A stretch of DNA of 64,000 nucleotides from assembly GCA_039030395.1 (NCBI GenBank), contig JBCCEF010000011.1, positions 100,762-164,761 of the forward strand, written 5' to 3'. Every line of letters begins with the position of its first letter. Positions within the stretch are counted from its first letter, which is position 1. This document shows positions 1 to 8,951 of the stretch, piece after piece. The notes below the pieces were generated by a model, which did not search any database, had not been told where the DNA came from, and was given only the letters and a program-made list of their open reading frames with translations. The translations under genes and the position numbers were made by a program. This DNA is from Acidobacteriota bacterium. Lineage in GTDB: Bacteria; Acidobacteriota; Thermoanaerobaculia; Multivoradales; JBCCEF01.

Positions 1-1116
1 GTCGACCTCGCCGCCGAGGGCATCGATCACCTGGAGGTGGCCCTTTCCTACGGCGACCGCAGCGAGCGGCTGATGCTCGACGCGGTCACCCCCAGGCGCG
101 AGGTGGTGTTCTGGTTCGAGCCGGAACTGGGCAGCGAGATCGACATCCAGTGGGAAGCCCACCTGAACGCCGCCGGCAGTGGCCTCCAAGGAGTGATCGA
201 GGCGCCGGCGGAGCGCACGGACCACCGCGTTCTGCGCCTCGACCCGCGCCAGCTTTGGGAAACCCGCACCGTGCGGGTGTTTTCCCAGGGCATCCCCTTC
301 GACAAGTATCCGCGGGTGCTGGTGGACCTCAAGGTGTCCGACCCGCTCGCCGACTGGAGCGACGAGCGCTCCCTGGAACTGACCGCCGAGGCCCTCGAGC
401 AGAGCTTCCAGGTGCGCTCCGCTCTCGGCGCCCGCTGGATCGTCGAGCGCCGCATCCGCTACCTCGAAACGGATGGTGGCGAAGTGGTGCTCGACTGGCA
501 GCGGGTGGCAGCGGAGAGCGAAGTTGTCAGCCTGGTGATCCCAGATCCCCTGCCGGACATTGTGGACGTGCTGGTGCTGGCGGCGGCGCGCTTCGGCACC
601 GCGGTGCGGCGCCTGGTGGTGGAGCTGCGGCCGAAGGACCGGCCGGAGGAGGTCACCCCCTTCCTGCTGACCGCCGAGGAGGCGTCCGCGACCTGGGCCT
701 TCCAACCCGGCGAAAACGAGGGGCGGGAGTATGAATACCGGGTGACCGTCCACACCGTCCGTAGCGAGCTACGCGAAGGCCCCTGGCTGCCGGGACCGCC
801 GGGCAAGCTGGTGGTGGGCGAAGGCGGTCAAGCGCGGCAGATCGAGATGATGTTCGTTGGCCCGTCGCCGGCGGATCTCGGCCTGCTGGCGCTCAAAGTC
901 CGTTTCGCCTACGACGACCCCGAGTCCGGCCTGTCGGCGGAAGATGAAGTGCTGGTGGAAGACACCCGCCAACCCCTCCAGTGGAGCTACCCCGTCGCCG
1001 ACCCCAACCGCCAGACCTACAGCTTCCAGCTCACGCTGATCCACAGCGACGGCCGGATCGAGAAACGCGACCCGATCAACACCTCGGATCTGCTCGTCAT
1101 CCAACCGCTGACCTAG
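1..1116 (+). CDS. FRD-array paralog, C-terminal part (5' end outside window)
   Basis: The reading frame is open from base 1, so the N-terminus lies outside the window; 371 residues are visible. An internal GTG at 37 is only an in-frame codon. The visible part has about four beta-rich units of roughly 90 residues. Each ends in a pattern such as Y-E-Y-R-V-T, then a short linker, then L-V-V or L-V-I, and the same units occur in the C-terminal halves of the genes at 1126, 6307, 8952, 11302, 13498, 16800 and 26636. The stop lies 9 nt before the next start, so the two genes are probably co-transcribed. No membrane segment is visible. I do not recognise the family; an Ig-like or fibronectin-like fold for the units is a guess from the periodic strand pattern. 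Confidence 0.85.
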   Translation, partial: VDLAAEGIDHLEVALSYGDRSERLMLDAVTPRREVVFWFEPELGSEIDIQWEAHLNAAGSGLQGVIEAPAERTDHRVLRLDPRQLWETRTVRVFSQGIPFDKYPRVLVDLKVSDPLADWSDERSLELTAEALEQSFQVRSALGARWIVERRIRYLETDGGEVVLDWQRVAAESEVVSLVIPDPLPDIVDVLVLAAARFGTAVRRLVVELRPKDRPEEVTPFLLTAEEASATWAFQPGENEGREYEYRVTVHTVRSELREGPWLPGPPGKLVVGEGGQARQIEMMFVGPSPADLGLLALKVRFAYDDPESGLSAEDEVLVEDTRQPLQWSYPVADPNRQTYSFQLTLIHSDGRIEKRDPINTSDLLVIQPLT

Positions 1117-1125
1117 GAGTCCCCC

Positions 1126-3396
1126 ATGCTCACCCTGGAGCCCCCGTTCTACCGCGTCCGCGACCTGCTCTTCTTCCGCGATGATGCAGACGAAGACCTC
1201 TTTCACTACCTGCCCGGCCGGCCGCGGCTGGCGGAGGACGGCCGGGGGGACGACCGCACTCAACGCTTCACCCTCTACAAGTACCGCCGGGACCTGACCG
1301 ACAACCCAGAACTCGACCCCACCCGCGGCCGGGGCGCCGGCCTGGCGCTGTTCGAAACGGAGCTGCCGGCGGAACGGCTGGAAGTCGCCCGAGCGGAAAT
1401 CGCCTCCCAGAGCGGCCGGCCGGACGCCAAGTTGTCGCCGGTGGTCTTTCGCTCCGGCACCGTCGCCACCCTCGTCGCCCACGCCGAAGGCGACGGACTG
1501 GTGGAAGACCTCGTCGACCTCCATCCGGCACCCCTCACCCCACCCCACCGCTCGGCCTTCGCGGTGGCCCTGTCGGCGGAAGGGGCGAGCCTCTTCGAGC
1601 AGGCGGCGCGCGGCGGCGAGCTGCCCATCGGCATCGTCTACGACCTGCGCTTCCTGGCATTGACGCCGTCGCTCCACGCCACCGTCAAGATGGACTACGA
1701 GCGCATCTACGATCGGTTCGCCGCCTCGGTGGGATTCACCTACTACGTCTCCGTCAAGCTCGACGTGGACCTCGCCTGGCTGGTGGAAAACGACGTCATC
1801 CAGATCGAGATCACCTCCTTCACCGACGGCGAGGACGCCCAGCGCCAGCAGGACCAGGTGATGGCCCTGGTCAAAGCCCGCATCCTCGGCGACTTCTTCC
1901 GTTCCGGGGTGCCACCCAAACAGCAGCGCGGCCAGGGCGCCCTCGGCGAACTCCTCGGCGGGCTGATGGGCGGCGAAGGCGAGATCACCTCCGCCTCCGC
2001 CTTCTTCACCTTGAAGGCACGCTACGAGGCGGTGCGCGAATCCAAACACCACGAGATGATCTTCGCCGGCCGCACCGCCATCGAACTGCCCCACACCGCC
2101 GTCGGCCTGCTCTCCACCCTCACCGGCGACGACGAAGTGGAAATCAAAGTCGAAGAACTCGACCTCGACGACCCCTTCTACTCCTCCCTCGCCGTCCAGG
2201 TCTCCTCGGCCATCGACTTCGACAGCCTGCCGGACCTCCAGTCGGCGGTGGTCCATCTAAGGCACGGAAACCACCGCAAAGCGTTCGAGTTCAAGCGCGG
2301 TGGAGACAACGAAGGAGGGCAGTTCGAAGTCGCCCTCACCGACCCCCAGAACGACGAATACACCTGGGAAGTTGAATACCACTTCAACGAGCGGTTCGGG
2401 GCCGAGACCAGCGCTGCGACGGACGCTGAGGCCGGCGACGGCACCTCACCGTCTTCACCCCTCGGCCTGAGCAGCGGCCCGAGCCAGATCACCGCCGGTC
2501 CCTTCGACAGTCGCAGCCGAGTGCTGGTGCTCGACCCCTTCGAACACTTCCGCTACCGCACCCTGCGCATCCGAAGTGACCAAGCGGACGAGGTCGCCCG
2601 CTACCGGGTCCACCTGCGCCTGCGCGACGAAGAGACCCGCGACGAACTCGAATCCTTCGAAATCCTCCTCGACCCCCAGCACCCGAACGCCATCTGGCGC
2701 CACCGTCTCACGCCGCCGGACCAGCCCTTCCCGCAACTCCTGATTCGCACCGACTGGGAAGACCTCCGAGGCGAAATCCACCCGGGCGAAGAGCAAGAGA
2801 TCATCGGCGGCACCTACGAAGCGCGCGACCCCTTCCACGACCAGCTCGAAATCACCCTCCACCCGGTGGCCGATTGGGAGCGGATCTCCCAGCTCGTCGT
2901 CGACCTGCGCTACCGCGACGGCGACCTCGCCATCGACCGCACCCTCCCCTTCACCGCCGAAACGGACACGGCCCGAACCGAGAAATGGGCACTCCTCGAC
3001 GTCCGCAACCGCACCTACTCCTGGCGCCAAACCCTCATCCGCAAAGACGGCACCGTCCACCAGACCGACTGGCAAGACGCCGACCAGACGGTCTTGGTCG
3101 TCGGCCAAGACGCCGACCCGCCACCGGAAATTCGCATCGTCTGGGTCGGCGACCCGGGGGATGCTCTGGGGCTACGGGTGGACCTCTGGCCGACCCTGCC
3201 GAACGGTGAGGACGGGGTAAAGTTGAGTACCTTCCTGCGGGCTGGGGAAATGGAGGGGCGGTTGACGCTGCCGGCGGGGACCGCGGAAGGCGAGCTGCGG
3301 TATCGGTATGCGGTGAGTCGGTTTTCGGCGGGTGGCGAAGAGCCGGTGAAGGAAGATCGGGGGACGGGGGGGTTGTTGGTGGTGCAAACGGGGTAG
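1126..3396 (+). CDS. FRD-array paralog, 756 aa, unknown function
   Basis: An AGGAG ribosome site precedes the ATG. The protein begins directly with the family module (LLFFRD near residue 14, then FHYLPGRP), without signal peptide or membrane helix. A second conserved stretch at about residues 135-200 contains GIVYDLRF followed by KMDYERIYDRF, matching VIYDLTF and EVDYRMAYDYL in the gene at 16800. From about residue 360 to the end there are four repeats of roughly 95 residues with the R-x-Y-S-W ... K-D-G ... LVV pattern. The gene is coupled to the paralog before it. No catalytic motif is evident and a structural or scaffold role is only an inference. The family is not one I can name. Confidence 0.9.
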   Translation: MLTLEPPFYRVRDLLFFRDDADEDLFHYLPGRPRLAEDGRGDDRTQRFTLYKYRRDLTDNPELDPTRGRGAGLALFETELPAERLEVARAEIASQSGRPDAKLSPVVFRSGTVATLVAHAEGDGLVEDLVDLHPAPLTPPHRSAFAVALSAEGASLFEQAARGGELPIGIVYDLRFLALTPSLHATVKMDYERIYDRFAASVGFTYYVSVKLDVDLAWLVENDVIQIEITSFTDGEDAQRQQDQVMALVKARILGDFFRSGVPPKQQRGQGALGELLGGLMGGEGEITSASAFFTLKARYEAVRESKHHEMIFAGRTAIELPHTAVGLLSTLTGDDEVEIKVEELDLDDPFYSSLAVQVSSAIDFDSLPDLQSAVVHLRHGNHRKAFEFKRGGDNEGGQFEVALTDPQNDEYTWEVEYHFNERFGAETSAATDAEAGDGTSPSSPLGLSSGPSQITAGPFDSRSRVLVLDPFEHFRYRTLRIRSDQADEVARYRVHLRLRDEETRDELESFEILLDPQHPNAIWRHRLTPPDQPFPQLLIRTDWEDLRGEIHPGEEQEIIGGTYEARDPFHDQLEITLHPVADWERISQLVVDLRYRDGDLAIDRTLPFTAETDTARTEKWALLDVRNRTYSWRQTLIRKDGTVHQTDWQDADQTVLVVGQDADPPPEIRIVWVGDPGDALGLRVDLWPTLPNGEDGVKLSTFLRAGEMEGRLTLPAGTAEGELRYRYAVSRFSAGGEEPVKEDRGTGGLLVVQTG

Positions 3397-3610
3397 GGCA
3401 TCGGACCCGCCAGAGCCCCAACATCCCAGACCGCGGAAGCAGAGCGGATCTGCCGGGGGTATTCACGCTCTTTCCGCCTCGCGAAGACCATTTCGGACCT
3501 TCCGTCCCGCCTGAGCTGCAGAACCCGAACATCACTTGTCCAATTTTCAAAAATATTTTTATATTTAAATTTATTACCTTTGGATCATACGAGGAATTTT
3601 CTGTACGTCC
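3397..3610. other. Intergenic spacer with AT-rich tract
   Basis: No gene is apparent. Positions 3548-3582 are strikingly AT-rich for this genome and lie just before the repeats bordering the transposase. A clear terminator hairpin for the upstream gene is not obvious. Confidence 0.5.
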
Positions 3611-3702
3611 GCTCTAGAGGTTCCACCCGAATGTCGGCTCTCCGCTCTAGAGGTTCCACCCCTAGAGGTTCCCACCCCTAGAGGTTCCACCCGAATGTCG
3701 GC
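3611..3702 (+). repeat. Left repeat block of the RAYT-type element
   Basis: The block holds repeated units around CTAGAGGTTCCACCC. Two copies of GGTTCCACCCGAATGTCG (3619-3636 and 3683-3700) are identical. Their exact reverse complement occurs on the far side of the transposase gene at 5014-5031, so the blocks form an inverted pair. From about 3703 to 3911 nothing further is recognisable. Confidence 0.85.
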
Positions 3703-3911
3703 AGTTCGGCGGCTTCTGGCCGATTCCTCAAACCTTCGAGACGAAAGACCGCAGCCCGAGAAAGTTCCGTGATGCTATGGCGCACGATCGGACGGATTCG
3801 AGCCAGTTTCAGCCCCTGATCGCCTTCGAATGAACACACTGCTCACAGGCCGGATCGATGGACTCGACAATCAGGATGGATCTGTGGCGCGGTGGCAACT
3901 GAATCGCTGGC

Positions 3912-4844
3912 CTATCCAGGCCTCAAAGGAGGCACAAAGGGCAATCTCGGAGGGAAGCAGCCTTCTGGGAAGGAAACTCCTTGCTCTCCTCGCCGAAGTT
4001 GCTCGGCCGCTGCTCGATAGGCCTCCACGAACTCCCTGTAGGCCTCGAGAATGGCCCTCAGCACCGCCTTCGCGATGCCGTGGAAGCGCGGAGCGGGCGA
4101 TCGCGCCGGTCGGTTGGGGTGGCTGTGCGGCTGCTGGCGGCGGATATTTTCGGCTCCCAGGGGTTGAGTACCGCGTTCGGCGTGCATTTCGACGGTTTCT
4201 TCGGTGATGCCTTGCACCAAGTTCCTGATCCGGTTCTGGTATGCAACGGGCTCCAGATCTTGCCAACAAGGCAGCGGCGAAAAGACGACGCTCTCCTGCT
4301 CCTGAAACTCTGTATCGTCGAGCTGTTTGTTCGCCTTCAGAGCGAGGAACCGTCGAGTCCGATTGTCCCAAACGCCCTGTAGATCCTGCCCTTCGAGCAG
4401 AGCAGGTGCGCATGTGAGGCCGGGCCAGTCCAGCGGGCTGCCGACTAACCCTTCCTTGCATCCCTGGGCCAGCACGTACCGTAGCCGGTCGATTTGCGCT
4501 TCAGGTTCTTCGCTCACCAAGGTGGCGCGATAGCGGCGGCCCCAAAATCTCTCCTTCCAGTCGTACAATCTGCCGGCTTTGCGGGCGAGATTGCCGTTGA
4601 AGAAACACATGAAGGACGCGAGTTGTTCGGCATCGCGGACCGAGATCAGTAGGTGATAGTGGTTGGAGAGGACGACGGCGGCGTGGATCTCGACTTCGTG
4701 CCTGCGCTGCGCGCGGCCGAGAACTCCCGCTGCCAGGGCGTTGAGCTGCATGCCGGGCCTGAGCAAGAACCGGCCGTGCACCGTGCGGGTGGTGACGAGG
4801 AATAGCCCGCCACTGGGGGGTACGTAGAGCAATGGTCTTCCCAT
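3912..4844 (-). CDS. REP-associated tyrosine (Y1_Tnp-like) transposase
   Basis: This 310-aa protein has the single-stranded-DNA transposase signature: a hydrophobic strand followed by SNHYHLL, giving the HUH-type histidines His62 and His64. The downstream region (FFNGNLARKAG ... FWGRRYRA) fits Y1_Tnp/RAYT proteins. RAYTs nick and move single-stranded palindromic REP sequences, and repeats of opposite orientation flank this gene. The position just before FNGN, where many relatives carry the nucleophilic Tyr, reads Cys-Phe-Phe, so the active tyrosine may be displaced or lost; an alignment is needed to decide. The C-terminal extension after about residue 170 is not recognised. The start codon has only a weak ribosome site. 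Confidence 0.85.
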   Translation of the reverse strand: MGRPLLYVPPSGGLFLVTTRTVHGRFLLRPGMQLNALAAGVLGRAQRRHEVEIHAAVVLSNHYHLLISVRDAEQLASFMCFFNGNLARKAGRLYDWKERFWGRRYRATLVSEEPEAQIDRLRYVLAQGCKEGLVGSPLDWPGLTCAPALLEGQDLQGVWDNRTRRFLALKANKQLDDTEFQEQESVVFSPLPCWQDLEPVAYQNRIRNLVQGITEETVEMHAERGTQPLGAENIRRQQPHSHPNRPARSPAPRFHGIAKAVLRAILEAYREFVEAYRAAAEQLRRGEQGVSFPEGCFPPRLPFVPPLRPG

Positions 4845-4925
4845 GCCCTAGGGAGACGCAGGGAGGGAAGGGGATCGCTCGCGAGCAAGGAACCTCTGCC
4901 CGATCGCATCGCCAGGCGCTGATTT

Positions 4926-5062
4926 CTCGACATTTGGGTGGCACCGAAACGGGGGCACCGAAACGGGGCGGCACCGAGAGGGGGGGCACTGAGAGGGGCA
5001 GGCGTTGACCCCTCGACATTCGGGTGGAACCGAGAGGGGGCAGACATTTGGGTGGCACCGAG
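4926..5062 (-). repeat. Right repeat block of the RAYT-type element
   Basis: Three related units occur: 4928-4947 (CGACATTTGGGTGGCACCGA), 5014-5031 (CGACATTCGGGTGGAACC, the exact reverse complement of the left block) and about 5043-5060. Between them are short runs of GGCACCGARA and GAGAGGGG. The block ends about 50 nt before the next gene. Confidence 0.8.
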
Positions 5063-5114
5063 AGGGGAGCACCGAGAGGGGAGCCGCTGTGATCCTCTAC
5101 ACTCCTACAGAACG

Positions 5115-5582
5115 ATGAGACTGTTTCTGAAGAATCTGTTTTTTACAGTGTTCGTTCCCGGGACGGTGGCCGGATTTCTTCCGTGGTTTCTTGCATCCGG
5201 GGATCGGGTTTCGGGGTGGCTCGCCCTGGTGGCCGGATTCCTATTCGGGTTCGGCGCCGTCGTCTATCTCTGGTGCCTGTGGGACTTCGCCACCTTCGGG
5301 CGCGGCACGCCGGCACCGGTCGACGCTCCCAAACGCTTGGTGGTGAGAGGCCTCTACCGATACAGCCGAAATCCAATGTATGTTGGTGTGCTGGGTGTCG
5401 TCGCGGGATGGGTGGTGTGGTTCGGAGGACAAATGACGCTCGTTGTTTATCTGGTCTTGTTGTTTGTTGCGTTCCACCTGCGCGTGGTCCTACATGAAGA
5501 ACCCAGCCTTCGTGAGCAGTTTGGTCCCGAGTACACGGAGTATCGGAGCAAGGTGGCGCGGTGGCTCCCGGTACCCTTTTGA
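5115..5582 (+). CDS. ICMT/PEMT-like membrane methyltransferase
   Basis: A 155-aa membrane protein with four or five hydrophobic segments. It has the isoprenylcysteine carboxyl methyltransferase/phospholipid methyltransferase signature: LVVRGLYRYSRNPMYVG in the middle, then HEEPSLREQFGPEYTEYR near the end. Family members methylate prenylated cysteines, phospholipids or other small substrates with S-adenosylmethionine at the membrane; the substrate here cannot be inferred. The frame is open upstream to 4938 through the repeat block, but that part is repeat-derived and lacks a ribosome site, so the ATG at 5115 is preferred. It is not co-directional with its right neighbour. Confidence 0.85.
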   Translation: MRLFLKNLFFTVFVPGTVAGFLPWFLASGDRVSGWLALVAGFLFGFGAVVYLWCLWDFATFGRGTPAPVDAPKRLVVRGLYRYSRNPMYVGVLGVVAGWVVWFGGQMTLVVYLVLLFVAFHLRVVLHEEPSLREQFGPEYTEYRSKVARWLPVPF

Positions 5583-5586
5583 GACC

Positions 5587-6243
5587 TCACGAATCACTGT
5601 CCACCCTCTCGGTGTCCCCCTCCGCCCGCTTCTTCTGAAACTGCCCCACCGCGCGGCGCATTTTGGCTTCGTTGAAGCCGCGCAGGACGGTGCCGTCGAG
5701 GTCGAGGATGGGTACGCCGGCTTTGCCGAAGCGGCGGGTGAATTCGGCCTTGGCAACCGGGTCTTTTTCGATGTCGCGCTCGTCGTAGGACAGGCCCATG
5801 TCCGCCAGCACAGCGCGCGCTTTGCGGCAGTAGCCGCACCAGTCGGTGGTGAAGAGCACCGGCTTTTTGTTGCGCAGGCCGGCGGCGGCGCGGCGGAGGG
5901 CGTCGGCGTCGGCTCGCGGTAGGTCGCCATCGCGCAGGACGAGGACCGATTTACGCCGCTCGGCTGGCGCTCCTTCGGTTGCGCTCTCTTGCGGTTTCTC
6001 GGCGGGGGACTTCGCCGCCTCGGTGGCCTGGCGGCTGGCGTCGAGGTCGATCTCACTCAGGCGCATGGAGGAGAGGGCGCCCTGGGCGTTGGTGAAGACC
6101 ACCAGCCGGCCCTTTTCTTTCCAGGGGCCTTGGGTTTCGAGTCGCGAGCCGTCCTTCATCACCAGCCAGTCCGCCAGGATCGTCGGGGTGGTCAGTACGG
6201 CGGCCAGGATGGTCAGGCACGCCAACGTCGCGCGGTTCCGCAT
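5587..6243 (-). CDS. Secreted glutaredoxin-like thiol-disulfide protein
   Basis: This 218-aa protein has a signal peptide (residues 1-24, cleavage near ILA-DW) and then a small domain beginning DWLVMKDGSRLET, like periplasmic domains that precede glutaredoxin modules. A charged Ala/Glu linker covers about residues 72-97. The glutaredoxin domain from about residue 125 carries the redox motif CGYC at 136-139 and the cis-proline segment AGVPILDLDG. It probably exchanges disulfides with periplasmic proteins. The start at 6243 is chosen because GGGAGG lies just upstream; an in-frame ATG at 6264 lies before that site and would put the ribosome site inside the gene. It ends 4 nt from the convergent methyltransferase gene. 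Confidence 0.85.
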   Translation of the reverse strand: MRNRATLACLTILAAVLTTPTILADWLVMKDGSRLETQGPWKEKGRLVVFTNAQGALSSMRLSEIDLDASRQATEAAKSPAEKPQESATEGAPAERRKSVLVLRDGDLPRADADALRRAAAGLRNKKPVLFTTDWCGYCRKARAVLADMGLSYDERDIEKDPVAKAEFTRRFGKAGVPILDLDGTVLRGFNEAKMRRAVGQFQKKRAEGDTERVDSDS

Positions 6244-6306
6244 GTCGTTTCCTCCCAGGATCAAAATCTCGTTGTGGATTCTAGCCGAGCGGAGGGAAGG
6301 CCGGGG

Positions 6307-8943
6307 TCACGCCTCCGGATCGAGCACCAGCACCGGGCTCGCTTCGGTGCCTTCCACCCGCTTGGGCGGTCGGTCGTCGGCGAACAGGTAGGTCACCCGG
6401 TAGTGGAAGGGCGGCACGTCCTGAACGTCCGGTACCCAGGTGCGGGTCTCCGGCTGGTCGGCCTCGATGGCGAGGGTGGTCTGGGCACCCTCGCCGGTCG
6501 GCTGCAGGGTGACGAAGACGCTCGCCAGCTCGCCGGCGGCAAAGGGCGCAGCGAGCAGGTCGGTGATGATCTGAACCGGGGTTCCGGTCTCCGTCGGCTC
6601 TTGGGGGTCGGTGTCCACCGGTTCCGTATCGACCGGATCGGTGTCCACCGGCTCGGGTTCGACGGTGCGGACGAAGAGTTTCCAGGTGGCGCCGGCAGAC
6701 TGGAGTTCCTGGACGCGCCGGGCAGCCGTTTCGAGGTCGAGGCCCTCTTCCCGGTCGCTACCGGTTTCCAGGTCAAAGACCGAGTGCGGTCCGGGAATCG
6801 CCGGCCGCAGATGCACCGTCGAGGAGCTCTTTGGGTTCACCCCCTGGCGCTGCGGCAGACTGATCTCGCCGTCCGCCGTGACGCAGTCGTATTCCAGGAA
6901 CAGGTCCGGCAGCTCGCCGGCCAGCTCTTTCAGGGTGAGGGGAATGAACCAATCCTTCGGTAGCTCGGCGGCGGACAGCTCGATCTCTTCCCGCGGCGCA
7001 CCGGCATCGGCCTCGAACAGCCGCACCCGGAGCGTTTGCAGTTGCTCGTCGCCGACGACAGGCACCCGGTTGAGGGGCAGCACGAACTCTGCCTGGGTGA
7101 TGGAGGGATCTTCGTGCACCCGGTCCAGCCACTGCTGTGGGGTGCCGCCCTGCACGGTGATCTTGCCCACCTGCGGCACCGTCTCGTCCCACACGGCGAT
7201 GCGCTGGGGAGCGAGCGGAATCGGCAGATGGTCGTCGCCATCGTGGTGGTCCCGTGCCGCCAGGGTGAGCGGTTGCGAGACCTGCACTTCCTCGGCGTCG
7301 AAGATCATGCCGGCGATGGTGCCGCTGTCGAGCAGTCCGGCGTGGATCGACTCCACCCGCACCGGATGCTCCAATCGGTTCGCGATCTCCAGGTAGACCC
7401 GCGGCGGACGGTCTTCCGGTGGGTCGTCTTCCTCGTGGCACCACACGTAGACCCCCGGCGCGGCGGAGTCTCCGGGCGCCTCCGCCATCACCCGGCATAC
7501 GCTGGCAACGGCATCGAGGGAGAGATCCACCGGCACCGACTCCTGCACGTCACCGGAGACCGTGGCCGTGCCCCGCAGGCCTTTGTGCATCAACTCGATG
7601 AAGATCGAGTATTCCGTCGCCCCCATGTCGAATTCCATCAGCACGCGGTCGTCGATGTCCGTTTCGAGGGCCCGGAAGACAATCGAGGCCGGCAGAGTTT
7701 GCTGACCGTCGACGGAGCGGGTGGCGAAGGTGGGCAGAAATTCGGTGGTCAGGCCGCTGGCCGGCACCAACCGCACGAAGGGCAGCTTGCCGAGGAGCAC
7801 CGTATCGCGCAGGTGAGTGGCGAGGGCGGCGCGGTCTTCATCGGCGATGTCCGGCACCGCGACCAGAGTCACCTTGACGCGGCGCCGGTCGTCGTCCAGG
7901 TAGTACTCCGGGCGCATCGGCGGCCGGCCGGAGGCGCCATCGCGGTCGGCGTGGTATCCGAGGCGAAAGACGGTGGGCAGATAGTGGAAGGTGTCCGGCC
8001 GGTCCGTGTCCCGGAAGTGGAGGGTGGCGCCGGACGGTCCGGTGAGATGCCCCCAGCCGTTGTTGGCGGCGCGCAGCAGATCCGGAAAGGCCGAGGGATG
8101 GTTCTGCGGACGCTTCACCTCCTGGGAGATCACGCCCTGCACGGTGCCGGGCTTCTCGGTCTGGGTAGGAGGCGGCTTCTTCGCCGAATGACGCCCGCGC
8201 TCGCGCAGCAGCGTCTCCAGAGTGCGGCGGTCGATTCGGTGGGTCAACTGCGGCTGCTCGATCATCCGGATCTGAGGGTTCGCCCTCAGCTGGGGGTGAG
8301 GGCGCCGCGCCACGACCCGCGCAGGAGTACCGGGGCGGTCGCGGCGGCGCGGCCTCGGCACTCGTCCCCCCTGCGGCGGCGGCACCACCGGTCGCCGAAC
8401 CTGAACGCGGTAGGAGTGGTTGTAGGAGAGCTGTACGGTGATGCCTGCCGATCCGCTCAAGGCGGCCACGATCTCGCCGTAGAGATTGAGTCCTGCGGCC
8501 CGGGCCGCGTCGTCCCAGTCCGGCTTGACGAAGGGCAATACCAGCGACACCACGCCCCGGCGGGTGTCCATCGTCGCCTGCATCACGACGGACTTGGTTC
8601 CTCGGTCCGTCGCGAAGAAGACCTTCGCCTTGGGCGTACCGCCCTGGAAGGGCAGGAGCTGCACGCTCGATGCCACCCGGCGCTTCAGCTCGATCTGCAA
8701 ACCGGTCTTGCGGCACAGCACGTCGCTCTCGCCGGGCACCGGATTGAGCCAGCCTTCGAGGGTTGTCCACTTCTTGCCGTCAGTGGCCTTGACGAGCGCC
8801 TTCTTGTTGCTGAGCTTCCTCGCCTCGGTGCTCGAAAAGAGCGGCGAGACCACCATCAGGTGCATCTTCTGAACGACGATCGGCTGCCGGTGGACGATTC
8901 GGGTGGGGGCGGCCGTCCGGGTGATCATTCTCTCGGTGGGCAT
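6307..8943 (-). CDS. FRD-array paralog with long N-terminal extension, 878 aa
   Basis: Last gene of the four-gene operon. It differs from its paralogs by about 300 extra N-terminal residues, which contain a compact predicted domain (about 1-190) followed by an Arg/Pro-rich, probably disordered stretch. The family module starts near residue 307 (LHFRDTDRPDTFHYLP). The C-terminal part carries repeat-like beta units. Near the C-terminus a short tandem repeat reads PVDTDPVDTEPVDTDP, an acidic linker whose copy number may vary between strains. An AGGAAA ribosome site precedes the ATG, and the gap from the upstream gene is 8 nt. No signal peptide, helix or enzyme motif is visible. The function is unknown. 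Confidence 0.85.
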   Translation of the reverse strand: MPTERMITRTAAPTRIVHRQPIVVQKMHLMVVSPLFSSTEARKLSNKKALVKATDGKKWTTLEGWLNPVPGESDVLCRKTGLQIELKRRVASSVQLLPFQGGTPKAKVFFATDRGTKSVVMQATMDTRRGVVSLVLPFVKPDWDDAARAAGLNLYGEIVAALSGSAGITVQLSYNHSYRVQVRRPVVPPPQGGRVPRPRRRDRPGTPARVVARRPHPQLRANPQIRMIEQPQLTHRIDRRTLETLLRERGRHSAKKPPPTQTEKPGTVQGVISQEVKRPQNHPSAFPDLLRAANNGWGHLTGPSGATLHFRDTDRPDTFHYLPTVFRLGYHADRDGASGRPPMRPEYYLDDDRRRVKVTLVAVPDIADEDRAALATHLRDTVLLGKLPFVRLVPASGLTTEFLPTFATRSVDGQQTLPASIVFRALETDIDDRVLMEFDMGATEYSIFIELMHKGLRGTATVSGDVQESVPVDLSLDAVASVCRVMAEAPGDSAAPGVYVWCHEEDDPPEDRPPRVYLEIANRLEHPVRVESIHAGLLDSGTIAGMIFDAEEVQVSQPLTLAARDHHDGDDHLPIPLAPQRIAVWDETVPQVGKITVQGGTPQQWLDRVHEDPSITQAEFVLPLNRVPVVGDEQLQTLRVRLFEADAGAPREEIELSAAELPKDWFIPLTLKELAGELPDLFLEYDCVTADGEISLPQRQGVNPKSSSTVHLRPAIPGPHSVFDLETGSDREEGLDLETAARRVQELQSAGATWKLFVRTVEPEPVDTDPVDTEPVDTDPQEPTETGTPVQIITDLLAAPFAAGELASVFVTLQPTGEGAQTTLAIEADQPETRTWVPDVQDVPPFHYRVTYLFADDRPPKRVEGTEASPVLVLDPEA

Positions 8944-8951
8944 GGCGTTTC

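Larger units (their letters stand above)
3611..5062 (-). mobile_element. RAYT/Y1-transposase element flanked by inverted repeat blocks
   Basis: The element consists of the Y1-family transposase gene (3912-4844, minus strand) bracketed by repeat blocks at 3611-3702 and 4926-5062 that share an 18-nt sequence in opposite orientation. It sits between the plus-strand paralog pair and the rest of the array, and AT content rises sharply at its left border. The exact ends cannot be fixed from one copy. The arrangement matches REP-associated transposases bordered by their REP sequences rather than a classical IS with a target duplication. Confidence 0.7.

Noticed and set aside
769-2256. Minus-strand open frame of 495 codons opposite the second paralog
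   Set aside because: Low-complexity Val/Gly/Glu/His composition typical of a shadow; the plus strand carries the family module with a good ribosome site.
3611-3702. Possible CRISPR-like direct repeats
   Set aside because: Units are irregularly spaced, partly overlapping and without unique spacers; the inverted partner beyond the transposase shows they belong to a mobile element.
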